Source: DYFT01 sp041695085 (GTDB lineage Bacteria > Bacteroidota > Ignavibacteria > UBA10030). From it: a stretch of DNA of 64,000 nucleotides. Positions 54,873 through 63,112 of the stretch are shown here, in pieces. The position numbers were made by a program, and so were the translations under genes. Position 1 is the first letter of the stretch; each line of letters starts with the position of its first letter. Location of the stretch: contig JBGFRO010000019.1 in assembly GCA_041695085.1 (NCBI GenBank), positions 62,001-126,000 of the forward strand, written 5' to 3'. The notes beneath the pieces are model-generated. The model saw only the letters and a list, made by a program, of their open reading frames with translations, did no database searches and was not told the DNA's origin.

Positions 54873-55916
54873 ATGAAAAGACTCCTTCTATTTGCGTTCG
54901 CGGCGATTGTTTGTTTGAGTCATTGCCAGCGAAAACGGGAAGCAAGAAACGAATTCTTGAGTACACCAGCCTACTTGGGAACTATTCCCTTGGTCGACGA
55001 TGGTCCCCCGCTTGGCCAGATTATTCGAATACGACCAGTTGGGCGTGATTCGATCGTGGTAATGGATAGGAGTTACCAGCTTCAACTCTTTGTCAATTAC
55101 CGGTTTGAAAAGCTCCTAGGAAAGAAAGGCAGCGGCCCCGGCGAATATCGCTCGGTCGTGGATTTCAAAACCATTAAAGACACTCTGTTGTTGCTCGATG
55201 GAAGTTTGGGGAAAATCATAGAATACTCATTGAAATCAAATCGTGTGATGAATGAGATTGTCAATCCAGAGCTGACTCAGATGTCCGGTTTTTTGAAGGT
55301 GAACGGAACATTTTATCTTGTGCCCCGCACATTCGAAAAGGGCACAGACCCAAGTAAGTGTCTGCTCTACACATTGGACGAACACAACAATTTGAGGGAA
55401 TTGAATTTTCACTACGCAGATCTGCAATCTGATAAGGTCGAATTCGCCGTTTGGCCTTACGTGCCCGTGCCAATGAGAGCGAAGGATGACTTAGTATATT
55501 TTCGTTTGCCGTTTTCAAGGAGCATGTGGATCTATGATGTCAAGAACAACAAGGTTCAATCATTCAAAATTGATTTGGATTATCCTGAGCACGTAGAAGT
55601 TCTTGGCTTTCTGACGGATCTGCAGCAGCAAGTGAAGATACTGGAAGAATTCGAGATGGTCGATGATTTCTTCCTTCTGAAGAATCAAATAGCCTTGTGG
55701 ACGATAAAAGGAAAGTTCAGGAAACCCCCAACCAGCGAAACATGCAACCTCCGGTTTTATACCTACGAGGGGAAGGAGGTGGCCCGTTTCAGTGTACCCC
55801 CCTTCGTGTGGAACGTAGAAGACAGCCTACTTGCGCGTTGGGATGTCGATACGATCGACGTTGCAGCAAGGTACCCCTATAGAATCACGTGGAAGGAATA
55901 CAAGGTTGCTCCGTGA
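54873..55916 (+). CDS. 6-bladed beta-propeller lipoprotein A
   Basis: A 347-aa predicted lipoprotein (signal ending LSHC). After VDDGPPLGQI it has repeated propeller-like strands, including KKGSGPGEYRSVVDF, the hallmark of the Bacteroidota 6-bladed beta-propeller family that often accompanies small Cys-rich peptides. The binding partner is unknown; the adjacent peptide is an obvious candidate. The start of this gene is closely matched by the fragment at 63628-63918. Confidence 0.85.
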   Translation: MKRLLLFAFAAIVCLSHCQRKREARNEFLSTPAYLGTIPLVDDGPPLGQIIRIRPVGRDSIVVMDRSYQLQLFVNYRFEKLLGKKGSGPGEYRSVVDFKTIKDTLLLLDGSLGKIIEYSLKSNRVMNEIVNPELTQMSGFLKVNGTFYLVPRTFEKGTDPSKCLLYTLDEHNNLRELNFHYADLQSDKVEFAVWPYVPVPMRAKDDLVYFRLPFSRSMWIYDVKNNKVQSFKIDLDYPEHVEVLGFLTDLQQQVKILEEFEMVDDFFLLKNQIALWTIKGKFRKPPTSETCNLRFYTYEGKEVARFSVPPFVWNVEDSLLARWDVDTIDVAARYPYRITWKEYKVAP

Positions 55917-56412
55917 ACCACTCACGCATTGGATAATAAGGGTTGCGCTTTCGTTGGCGCTATTTCAGCTTAGCCAGGGTTGTATTGATTCTGAACAGAA
56001 GTGGAAGATGGGCCCTTCGGAAAGGGATAAGTTGATTCACGAGATTGCGGAGGGAGCAGGCGTTACATCGGGGAGGTTCCTTTTAGTTTCCGCAGACGCG
56101 TGTCTCACTTGCCTTGACGACAAGATGAAAGTAGTAGTTGAGTACCTCGATGATCGCTTAGACTTGGTAGTGCTCGGAGCTGATTCAAGCGAGGTTAAAA
56201 TACTAAATGCCATTTATAGAAGATGGCAATTGAAATTCTCCCACGCTAGCCCTGAAGCATGGCAGGAGCTTGTGAAGATTGACAAGAAGTTTTCCATGGG
56301 AGTGTTTCTAGGAGCAAGGCGAGATCGAGCGTCCAACTTGTTGACATATGATGGCTTTGACATTCCTGCGCCGAGACGGATAGAAGCTGTCCTTGAATTC
56401 ATACAAAACTGA
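55843..56412 (+). CDS. Thioredoxin-fold-like protein with CxxC (A1)
   Basis: A protein of up to 189 aa. A hydrophobic stretch (IIRVALSLALFQLSQGC) could be a lipoprotein signal. The soluble part reads GRFLLVSADACLTCLDDK, a strand followed by CLTC in the position of a thioredoxin active site, then alpha/beta sequence. Its start is uncertain: ATG 55843 lies 74 bp inside the propeller gene, and no good start is found just before the signal. It probably works in the periplasm on thiols of the neighbouring peptide. Confidence 0.6.
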   Translation: MSIRSTLQQGTPIESRGRNTRLLREPLTHWIIRVALSLALFQLSQGCIDSEQKWKMGPSERDKLIHEIAEGAGVTSGRFLLVSADACLTCLDDKMKVVVEYLDDRLDLVVLGADSSEVKILNAIYRRWQLKFSHASPEAWQELVKIDKKFSMGVFLGARRDRASNLLTYDGFDIPAPRRIEAVLEFIQN

Positions 56413-56450
56413 AGCGATTTTGCAATTCTTTGAATCTTTTGCGACTGACA

Positions 56451-57071
56451 ATGGCGATTGATTCATCAAAATCATCAACAAAGTTACTGCCTTCTGGGCA
56501 AAGAATAGTGGCGTTTTCTATCATTCTCCTCCTAGTCGGCGCAAATGTTCTCCAGATCAATAGAAACATTACGCTCAGGGGAGAAATCCATCACGCAACC
56601 ACACAACTCCGCGACCTGGAGAAGAAAGTCTCTTCGATGGAAAGGGAGACGGGCTTCGTGGGAGTCGCCGTAGCGCTCAGTGAGTTAGGGATCCAAAACT
56701 ACTTAGACTATCGCAATCGGTACAAGCTTTTAGCATTCTTTTCGATGAACGATTGCTCCTCCTGCCTAACTGACGAGACTCTCCGCTGGGGAGAGCTTTT
56801 TCAAAACTACAGGATTCCTGTTGTCGCAGTTTCAGTGAGCAAGGATTCTGCTGATGTGCTTACATATCGGAGAAAGTATGACCCCGCATTCCATGTATTT
56901 CATAGCGGGGATACGGTACTAGAAAAGTTAAGAGGAAGCCACACGCCCTTAGTGTTACTACTTGACCAAGAAAACAAGATAATACTGGCGCAAGAAGCGG
57001 AGGTTGGAAACAATGCTAAGCGGGAACGATTTTATTATCAAGTCTCACAGATAATTTCTCCAGCGAGGTAG
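56451..57071 (+). CDS. Membrane-anchored thioredoxin-like protein (A2)
   Basis: A 206-aa protein: N-terminal transmembrane helix (~residues 18-37), a short coiled coil (LRDLEKKVSSMERE), then a thioredoxin-like domain with KLLAFFSMNDCSSCL (CxxC CSSC) and later HTPLVLLLDQENKI, including the cis-Pro position. The start at 56451 is an ATG; an in-frame TTG at 56430 is an alternative. It lies 38 bp after A1 and may act with it in disulfide exchange. Confidence 0.75.
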   Translation: MAIDSSKSSTKLLPSGQRIVAFSIILLLVGANVLQINRNITLRGEIHHATTQLRDLEKKVSSMERETGFVGVAVALSELGIQNYLDYRNRYKLLAFFSMNDCSSCLTDETLRWGELFQNYRIPVVAVSVSKDSADVLTYRRKYDPAFHVFHSGDTVLEKLRGSHTPLVLLLDQENKIILAQEAEVGNNAKRERFYYQVSQIISPAR

Positions 57072-57170
57072 CTACCGCTCAGATTCTCGTTCACTGCATT
57101 GTTGCGGTCATCTCCAGTTGCTTCTCTTTCAGGTTTTGCCCATCTTCTCGCCGTAAACCCCCAGACCGCA

Positions 57171-57252
57171 AATGTCCCTCCCCTCTCTCTATCCGCCGCC
57201 CCGTCACGACGCTGATGTTCTACATCGGCATCGTGTTGTTAGGAGTGATCGG
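57171..57252 (+). pseudogene. N-terminal stub of an RND transporter (1)
   Basis: From ATG 57171 the sequence starts MSLPSL. After a two-base frame shift within a TC run it continues SIRRPVTTLMFYIGIVLLGVIG, the standard first helix of RND (AcrB-type) efflux pumps. Homology stops at about 57252, where a DUF1670-like reading frame continues. The stub follows the thioredoxin-like gene, as does the second stub at 60325. Confidence 0.75.
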
Positions 57253-57640
57253 GAAGTACGTCAAACAGTACTATGCCAAGAATCATGAGAAGACCCTTCC
57301 CCTGCGCGGATACATTTATGATCAAGGGAGCAATCCGACACATAAGGCATTGATCTGCACGTTGTGGGAGCGCGGTGTCAGCGAAGCAGACATCGCTGGG
57401 CGAACGAATCATCATCTGAAGTCCGTGGGACGTTATCTGAGTCATTACCGCCGCGTGATGGAGTTAATGAAGAAGAAAATGACAGTGGAAGAAATCGCCC
57501 ACTTGATCGGTATTGGCAAGCGAGTAGTGTTAGAGTATACGAGGATCGCTACCCACTTTCATCCGAAGCTTGGAAAGAAACAAACACTGAGAAAGACAAA
57601 AAAATACCAAAACCCCACCAGGGGACAAATGGCACTATAG
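57215..57640 (+). pseudogene. Chimeric ORF: RND stub fused to a DUF1670-like fragment
   Basis: This 141-aa frame begins inside the RND stub (MFYIGIVLLGVIG) and then changes to KYVKQYYAKNHEKTLPLRGYIYD, THKALICTLWERGVSEADIA and KMTVEEIAHLIGIGKRVVLEY. The latter resemble DUF1670 proteins, a transposon-associated family, by my recollection. It is a recombination product of two gene fragments. It might be expressed, but no function is assigned. Confidence 0.6.
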
Positions 57641-57667
57641 AAAGTGACGCGATTTGTTCGCGAACAC

Positions 57668-57767
57668 AGGAGCGATCATGCGGGCAAGTGAGAAGACCGG
57701 CACCGCGGCCGCCCGCGAAATGAAAGCGGAGATGCGAGCTTACCTGCAGTGGGCAGGAACGAAATAA
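57668..57767 (+). pseudogene. 3' remnant of the ligase-like gene
   Basis: About 100 bp closely match the 3' end of the ligase-like gene at 54262-54363, including the last codons (EMKAEMRAYLQWAG) and the TAA. It shows that peptide B was once downstream of a ligase gene like peptides A and C. It also gives a likely crossover site for duplication of the array. Confidence 0.8.
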
Positions 57768-57801
57768 CATTTTCCAATCACACATACCACAGGAGGTCGT
57801 C

Positions 57802-58116
57802 ATGTCTGCAAAGATCAGACGAGCGGGAGTTCGGGGAGTGAAACTCCTCGCGGCCTCGTTGTTTGTTTTCCTTATGCTCTTTAACATCCAGCTTGCGTTT
57901 GACACCGGAAGTGTTGGTGACATCAGACTGCTGGGGTTGAAGCTTTCCGCCCTAGTGCCGAGCGCCATAGCGTCTGGAGATCTTTGTGGTGGTACTTGTG
58001 GTTGGTGCACATGTTCATGTTATTGGAATGGTTTGGCTCCCACATGTTTCGACTCAACCGTTGTAAGAAATTGTTGTGGGTGTCCTGGCGCCGCTTGCAA
58101 CCCTAATCCTGTTTAA
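57802..58116 (+). CDS. Exported Cys-rich peptide B
   Basis: A 104-aa precursor. Its first ~57 residues are nearly identical to peptide A (leader ending ALVPSAIA), but the tail is unrelated apart from ten Cys (DLCGGTCGWCTCSCYW and NCCGCPGAAC). The same AGGAGG leader precedes it. The sharp switch from conserved leader to divergent tail resembles exported peptide families in which the leader is recognised by shared machinery. Confidence 0.8.
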   Translation: MSAKIRRAGVRGVKLLAASLFVFLMLFNIQLAFDTGSVGDIRLLGLKLSALVPSAIASGDLCGGTCGWCTCSCYWNGLAPTCFDSTVVRNCCGCPGAACNPNPV

Positions 58117-58189
58117 GATGAAAAGCCTTATCTTCCCGACAAGGGTGATGTGGCTTTTCTCAGAACGTGCGGTTTGGTAAGAAAGCAGT

Positions 58190-59266
58190 ATGATGAAGTC
58201 CCTTGTACATATTTTCGTGCTCATCCTTATTATTGGATGCAATAAAAGGCCGGAGATATATTCATACAAGCGAGATGTTAAGTACTCATTTCAACCGCTA
58301 GGCAGAGTCGTCCTGCAGTACACAGATTCAATGTTTATAGGTCGTCTGCTTTCATTTGCTGTATTTAAAGATGACAAGCTCTCCATCGGTGACTATCTTG
58401 ACTCCAAGGTTAAGATATTCTCAAGCGATGGGAAGTTTATTAAAAGCATTTCAAGAAAGGGAAGCGGACCTGGTGAAACTCGGACATTATTATGGCATTG
58501 CGTAGATGATTCTGGCAGGGTTTGGATTAGTGACTATGCTTTGCGTAGAGTGAGCGTATATGACACAAGTGGTTCTGTTCGAGACATCTGGTCCGCGCTG
58601 GACAGTTGTGACAATTGTCATTTCCGAAACACAATACGAGTGGTAAACAACAGAATCTATATTGGTATCATCAGAACCGTTCGAAATCCGGTCAAAGCTA
58701 GTGATATTTCTTCGCTTGTAACAGCGTTCGATTTCGAGCATAAACCAATAGCAGAATATGGTAAATACGACCAGAACGTAGAAAAATATTCATTAGAACC
58801 TCACTTCGTATTCGATGTGGATTCTTCAGGCAATTTCTATTTCGTACATGATAACTCCAACATTATCTGGAGAAGTTCAGCCGACGGACAGATAACAAAA
58901 GGTTTCTATTATCCAGTCAACGAATATAGACCGATTAAAGATCCGCCGCCTATATCTGGAGGTCGCAGAAGGTGGGCGGAATGGTATGCTTCTACGACTG
59001 CTACAGGAACCCTAGAAATAGTTGGGAAATACTTGTTCGTATCGTTTGCAAACAGAGATCTGGAATATTTTACCAGTTATGATAGCCGTTACCGGCATGA
59101 GTATCTACAAGTCTTTGATCTGGATGGTAATTGTTTGGTCGATCTCTTAAAAGCTCCGGGTCAATTCCTATCTGCCGATGATGCAGGGGTTCTCTATTTC
59201 TTAGAAGAAGAGGAACCAGAGAGAATGGTGATCTCAAAATACAAATTCGCTCTTGTGGGAGAATAA
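58190..59266 (+). CDS. 6-bladed beta-propeller lipoprotein B
   Basis: A 358-aa lipoprotein (signal ending IIGC) with SRKGSGPGETRTL, the same hallmark as propeller A, and blade-like repeats such as VKIFSSDGKFI and LQVFDLDGNCLVDL. It diverges strongly from propeller A outside the hallmark. It lies 73 bp after peptide B, so each peptide has its own propeller. Base use is noticeably more A+T-rich than in the first 50 kb. Confidence 0.85.
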   Translation: MMKSLVHIFVLILIIGCNKRPEIYSYKRDVKYSFQPLGRVVLQYTDSMFIGRLLSFAVFKDDKLSIGDYLDSKVKIFSSDGKFIKSISRKGSGPGETRTLLWHCVDDSGRVWISDYALRRVSVYDTSGSVRDIWSALDSCDNCHFRNTIRVVNNRIYIGIIRTVRNPVKASDISSLVTAFDFEHKPIAEYGKYDQNVEKYSLEPHFVFDVDSSGNFYFVHDNSNIIWRSSADGQITKGFYYPVNEYRPIKDPPPISGGRRRWAEWYASTTATGTLEIVGKYLFVSFANRDLEYFTSYDSRYRHEYLQVFDLDGNCLVDLLKAPGQFLSADDAGVLYFLEEEEPERMVISKYKFALVGE

Positions 59267-59283
59267 GCATTGTAAATCTTCTT

Positions 59284-59514
59284 TTGTATGATGATATGTT
59301 GCTCTTTGTGATAACGGAAAGTCAAATGAGACCGCGCGTCATGGATATCTGCGATATTGCCGGCAACTCGTACAAGATTGGTGTAAACTGCCCCATGTAT
59401 TTCACGCCGTATAGTTCTGTTACAAAAGGTGGTGACCTTTACGTGGAGCCTAGCAAAGATAATGCTGAGGGTGATGTGCAGAACTCCGCGATACTAAAAT
59501 ACAGACTTCGGTAA
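59284..59514 (+). pseudogene. Probable C-terminal fragment of a propeller protein
   Basis: A 76-aa frame (TTG start) reads like the last blade of a 6-bladed propeller lipoprotein: VMDICDIAGNSYKIG, then GGDLYVEPSKDN and a final SAILKYRLR. No signal or N-terminal part exists. It is 17 bp after propeller B, from which it differs, so it is probably the relic of another propeller gene. Confidence 0.55.
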
Positions 59515-59551
59515 GAAACTGTTCTTTGTTGATCTCTCAGGAGTATAATCA

Positions 59552-60169
59552 GTGACAGTCTTTCAGAAGACGGTACTATTTCTAGCGATAGGCGGGGCAG
59601 TTGTTGCCACCTATTCCAATTTCCAACTTCGGGGAGTATCGGCTCATCTATTGAACGAAACAGAGAGAATGTCTCATGAGGTTGAGCGGAGGCTTGAACA
59701 TATTCGAGACGATTCCATTTCGTATAATCTTGAAGGACGTTTCCTATCGACTGATCATCTTATGAGTGGAGACTCGAAATCGAAGCGATCAGCCAATTTG
59801 CTTCTCAATTCGACATTCTCTGTAGTGATAGTGGAGGCCCGAAAGCCCTGCACGCCATGTTTCGATATGGCTCTTGATCGCCTCTCGAACTTTGAGTGGG
59901 TTCATAATAACGATCCAGTTCCGATCGTTATTATTTCTCAAAGAGTACATGCATTGAGGAAAAAACTTGCCCTTCTACCTATGCCAACAAAGGTGCTAAT
60001 AGATGATCCATCCGGAGAAATTCACAGCAAGCTGAATGTTCCGGAGGAGCTTACCATCGCTATTTTATCAAACGGAAAGGGAAGAATTTTGTACGCTCGA
60101 GTTGTAAAATCTCAGTACCCTCACACTTTTGACCTCTTTCTCTCCAGAGTAAATCGGCTTATTTCTTAG
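59552..60169 (+). CDS. Membrane-anchored thioredoxin-like protein (B)
   Basis: A 205-aa protein with a GTG start after a CAGGAG ribosome site. An N-terminal transmembrane helix (residues ~6-24) is followed by a helical linker and a thioredoxin-like domain with SVVIVEARKPCTPCF (CxxC CTPC) and a later PTKVLIDDPSGEI. It matches protein A2 in layout and position (after the propeller gene) though sequence identity is low. Confidence 0.75.
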   Translation: MTVFQKTVLFLAIGGAVVATYSNFQLRGVSAHLLNETERMSHEVERRLEHIRDDSISYNLEGRFLSTDHLMSGDSKSKRSANLLLNSTFSVVIVEARKPCTPCFDMALDRLSNFEWVHNNDPVPIVIISQRVHALRKKLALLPMPTKVLIDDPSGEIHSKLNVPEELTIAILSNGKGRILYARVVKSQYPHTFDLFLSRVNRLIS

Positions 60170-60324
60170 TCGTTGTGAGACCTCTTCAGTTTGCGAGTTT
60201 ACAGCATCACTTGAGAACCCACCTCCTGAGTTTTTCCATTCATTAAACCCAGAGCCGTTCTCATAGCGCAATTTGCATTTGTTCTCACGTTTGGTGAGAT
60301 TGCGTCAAAAGCGGCTTACCGTCA

Positions 60325-60390
60325 TGTCCTTACCCTCCCTTTCCATCCGTCGCCCGGTTACCACGCTCATGTTCTACACAGGTGTAGTAC
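60325..60390 (+). pseudogene. N-terminal stub of an RND transporter (2)
   Basis: From ATG 60325 the frame reads MSLPSLSIRRPVTTLMFY without the frame shift seen in the first stub, then runs into unrelated sequence after ~21 codons. The preceding 155 bp and following 225 bp up to the structured element contain no supported gene; a short GC-rich inverted repeat lies near 60400-60460. Its position after the thioredoxin-like gene matches stub 1. Confidence 0.7.
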
Positions 60391-60614
60391 TGCCCCGCCA
60401 ATCCCGACTGAAAACATCGGGATGTCCCGCTTCTTAGGATTCCGCCCATTGAGCGGGATTCAGAGGGCGGAACAAAAAGCGCGAAAGATGGCGGGCAAGT
60501 TGGCGTCATCGCGTTTCAGAATTTAGCTGTTGATTTTCTCCCCTCAATTAAGATCCCCAAGCCTACCGTCCGAACTTCGTATCCTCACGCGAAGCAAGAG
60601 AGAATACAGTAACC

Positions 60615-60815
60615 CTAGAGACGTGGACGAAAAAGTCTCGTTTCAAATTCCTTTCCCTGAATTTGATTCAACCCGTGAGATTATTTTCATTATCTCACGG
60701 GTTCAATTTCCGCGCATCGATTCGAGGTAACAGGGGTTCTCATCCATGTCTCCGGTCTCGGCCGGAGGAATTTCTTGAGCAAAGACCATGATTCCTTTGT
60801 CCAGAACCATTACTA
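60615..60815. repeat. 201-bp structured element, copy 1
   Basis: This stretch is highly similar over exactly 201 bp to 63412-63612 and starts with CTAGAGACG in both. It holds near-terminal inverted repeats (GAGACGTGGACGA versus TCATCCATGTCTC, two mismatches here) and an inner hairpin AACCCGTGAGA/TCTCACGGGTT. It lies directly upstream of the second operator-adaptor module. It may be a small non-autonomous mobile element or an RNA structure. Confidence 0.65.
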
Positions 60816-60832
60816 TAAAAGCGCGAAACCCA

Positions 60833-60878
60833 TGTCCGGAAAAACACGGACATGAAAATGTCCGTACTTTCACGGATA
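60833..60878 (+). promoter_or_regulatory. Tandem palindromic operators, copy 2
   Basis: The pair TGTCCG-N8-CGGACA is repeated as in copy 1 at the same spacing (60833-60852 and 60859-60878), but the last half-site has changed to CGGATA. The downstream promoter region and ribosome site upstream of 60931 are almost identical to copy 1. Survival of the first palindrome and decay of the second half-site may alter control of this copy. Confidence 0.6.
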
Positions 60879-60930
60879 TCAAGTTTGGCGAAAATGTTTT
60901 ATACTTGTGCAGAATTAGAAAGGAGAGCAT

Positions 60931-62193
60931 ATGAAGAACCCCAGGGTTTTTGTGATTGGGATTCCTTTGACGATTGCGATCCTCGCCGTTGTGGTTCTTC
61001 TCCCTCCGGGAGACGCTCCCGTTGATGTGCAAGATGGACACCCTTCCTCCGTATCGGTGAGTGCTGGGGCGAGCACAACGGAGGTTGTCCTGCCGGTGGA
61101 AGTCTCCGTCGCACGCCGGGGGAGGCTCGTCAAGCGAGTCCAGACGCAAGGGGTTGTGCGCGCGAGACGGGAGGTGGAGCTGATTGCGCGCGTCAGCGGC
61201 GAAGTGATCGCGGTCTTTGTCCGGAATGGAGCGTTCGTTCCTCAGGGGCATCTGTTGATCAAGCTTGATGATCGAGAGTATCGGCTTGCCTACGAGAAGG
61301 CCTCCACGGCATTGCTTGCTGCGCAGATTGAATATAAGTCGCTCAGCTCCTCGCCGTTTTTGAGCGACGTGGATTCCGTCCAGCTGAAGGGACGAATTGA
61401 AGAAGCGACACGCAAGTTCCGCGCTGCGGAGCAGGATTATCAGGCAGGCCGTATTTCTTTTGAAGAGTATGTGCGGGCGCAACGGGAGTATGAGACGGAT
61501 GTGGCGTATCTGAATGCGCATCGCAGTGACGTGATCGCAAACAAAAGCGGATTGAGTCAGGCCAAGGAGATGTATGAGCGGGCGAAGCTGAACTTGGAGT
61601 GGACGGAGGTGCGAGCGCCGTTTTCGGGATACGTAGCCGATTGCGCTGTCGCAGCAGGGATGCATCTCTCCATCGGCACAGTGCTTCTGAAACTGGTGGA
61701 TGTTTCTGAGTTGTATGTCGATGTCGAGGTGCTGGAAAACGAAGTGGGCAAGATCGCCGTTGGGCGGAGAGCGGAGGTGAAGGCCAATGCGTATCCGGGA
61801 GAAACGTTCCTCGGAGCGGTTGTTGCGATCAACCCGGTGGTTGATCCGAAGTCGAAGACGGTGAAAGTGACAATTGCGTTACGGAGAAGAAACGATGGAC
61901 GGTCTCCTGTTCAGGCGGCTCCTCGCTTGAAGCCGGGGATGTATGTGACGGCACGCCTGGAGACGGATGTGTTGACGAACCGGTTGGTGGTGCCGAAGGC
62001 GGCGGTGCTGGTGCGCGACCAGCGCACGTTGGTCTTTGTCGCCCGCGAGGGGTTGGCGAAGTGGCACTATGTGGAGTTAGGGGAATCGAACGAAGAGGTG
62101 TATGAAGTCGTCTCCGGCATAGCGGAAGGGGACACGGTGATCGTGGGTGGGCATTATACGCTGGCGCATGATGCGAGGATAAGAATTCAGTAA
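60931..62193 (+). CDS. HlyD-type periplasmic adaptor, intact copy 2
   Basis: A 420-aa membrane-fusion/periplasmic adaptor of RND- or ABC-type exporters. It has an N-terminal anchor (VIGIPLTIAILAVVVLLPPG), a first lipoyl half (VELIARVSGEVIAVFVRNGAFV), a coiled-coil hairpin (~130-220), a second lipoyl half (TEVRAPFSGYVADCAV), a beta-barrel (LYVDVEVLENEVGKI) and a membrane-proximal domain. No intact pump gene follows; RND stubs nearby suggest the partner has been lost here or is encoded elsewhere. Confidence 0.9.
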   Translation: MKNPRVFVIGIPLTIAILAVVVLLPPGDAPVDVQDGHPSSVSVSAGASTTEVVLPVEVSVARRGRLVKRVQTQGVVRARREVELIARVSGEVIAVFVRNGAFVPQGHLLIKLDDREYRLAYEKASTALLAAQIEYKSLSSSPFLSDVDSVQLKGRIEEATRKFRAAEQDYQAGRISFEEYVRAQREYETDVAYLNAHRSDVIANKSGLSQAKEMYERAKLNLEWTEVRAPFSGYVADCAVAAGMHLSIGTVLLKLVDVSELYVDVEVLENEVGKIAVGRRAEVKANAYPGETFLGAVVAINPVVDPKSKTVKVTIALRRRNDGRSPVQAAPRLKPGMYVTARLETDVLTNRLVVPKAAVLVRDQRTLVFVAREGLAKWHYVELGESNEEVYEVVSGIAEGDTVIVGGHYTLAHDARIRIQ

Positions 62194-62259
62194 GCGCAAG
62201 ATGGTGCTTGTTGTGGAAATGAGATCTCGGTCACGGAAGAACCTGGAGGAGAATCCGTC

Positions 62260-62631
62260 ATGGCGATCGACATTGCGCAAGTGAAACAGTGGATCGAATT
62301 GAATATCAAGGATGTGCACACATTGGAAGATGTTGCAAAACAGTGGCACTGTTCGGCGGAGACGTTACGAAAGGAGTTTTGGCGGAATGAGGGGCGCAAC
62401 CTGAGCGATTTCATAATCGAGTCGAGAATCAGGAGAGCAAAGAAACTCTTGATCGAGACCGATCTGCTGTGCAAAGAAGTCTGTTTCGAAGCGGGTTTTT
62501 GCCGCGATGACTCAGGAGCGGAAGTATTCAAGCGGCGTGTCGGGATGACGATGATGCAATTCAGGACGAAGCATCGGATTGTAAAAACTGGCCGGGCAGG
62601 TAATCCGCGAGGTGCGAAGAAAAGCCGATAG
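62260..62631 (+). CDS. AraC-type DNA-binding domain protein, copy 2
   Basis: A 123-aa paralogue of the protein at 51933-52304 with the same two HTH segments (TLEDVAKQWHCSAETLRKEF and VCFEAGFCRDDSGAEVF). It differs mainly in the C-terminal tail. An AGGAG ribosome site precedes the ATG. Both copies appear intact, so the two modules may share regulation. Confidence 0.85.
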   Translation: MAIDIAQVKQWIELNIKDVHTLEDVAKQWHCSAETLRKEFWRNEGRNLSDFIIESRIRRAKKLLIETDLLCKEVCFEAGFCRDDSGAEVFKRRVGMTMMQFRTKHRIVKTGRAGNPRGAKKSR

Positions 62632-62656
62632 ATCACGGTGATATTTGCCACCTCTA

Positions 62657-62716
62657 AAATCACCCAACCTCTGGGATAAACCTATAAGATCAACCTCTAC
62701 GATCAACCTCTACAGC
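62657..62716 (+). repeat. Short degenerate CAACCTCTA repeats, copy 2
   Basis: Four spaced variants (CCAACCTCT, ATAAACCTATA, ATCAACCTCTACG, ATCAACCTCTACA) lie between the HTH gene and the truncated ligase gene, as in copy 1. The last two units are best conserved between modules, which suggests they matter most. Confidence 0.45.
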
Positions 62717-62790
62717 CAAGGGAATTTACTTGCTTTGTTCTTCTTCCGTTGTTAACGTGGCGCGTGTATCAGTCGGAAAGATGCAATCTC

Positions 62791-63078
62791 ATGAAGCCGT
62801 TTCCTTCCTATCGAATCATCCTAGCGATCCTGCTCTCTCTGCTCTTTTTCACCAGCTTCGCGATGTCGGAACGGCATTATGTGCACGCTATGAACATAGT
62901 TCCGCATAGACTGTATTCTCAGTATCTCCTCGCAAGACTCTACGAGAAAACGGGTAAAGAGGATGCGCACCGCTTGGCAGAGGAGATCGTGCAGGCAGAG
63001 GTGAAAACCGGCACCACGGCTGTCTATGAAATAAGAGCGGAGATGCGAGCTTACCTGCAGTGGGCAGGAACGAAATAA
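62791..63078 (+). pseudogene. Ligase-like gene with large in-frame internal deletion (copy 2)
   Basis: The frame encodes 95 aa: the first 28 residues of the ligase-like protein (to AMSER) are joined to its last ~67 residues (HYVHAMNIVPH to the end). Relative to copy 1, 1587 bp (529 codons) are missing, in frame, with a GAACG(G/A)C microhomology at the join. All Wzy_C motifs and most TPRs are gone. The product would be one signal-like helix plus a TPR fragment. It is followed by peptide C with the usual spacing. Confidence 0.85.
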
Positions 63079-63112
63079 CACTTCCCAATCACACATACCA
63101 CAGGAGGTCGTC

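Noticed and set aside
57364..57723. 119-aa plus-strand ORF overlapping the DUF1670-like fragment
   Set aside because: It is out of frame with both the DUF1670-like and ligase-tail homologies.
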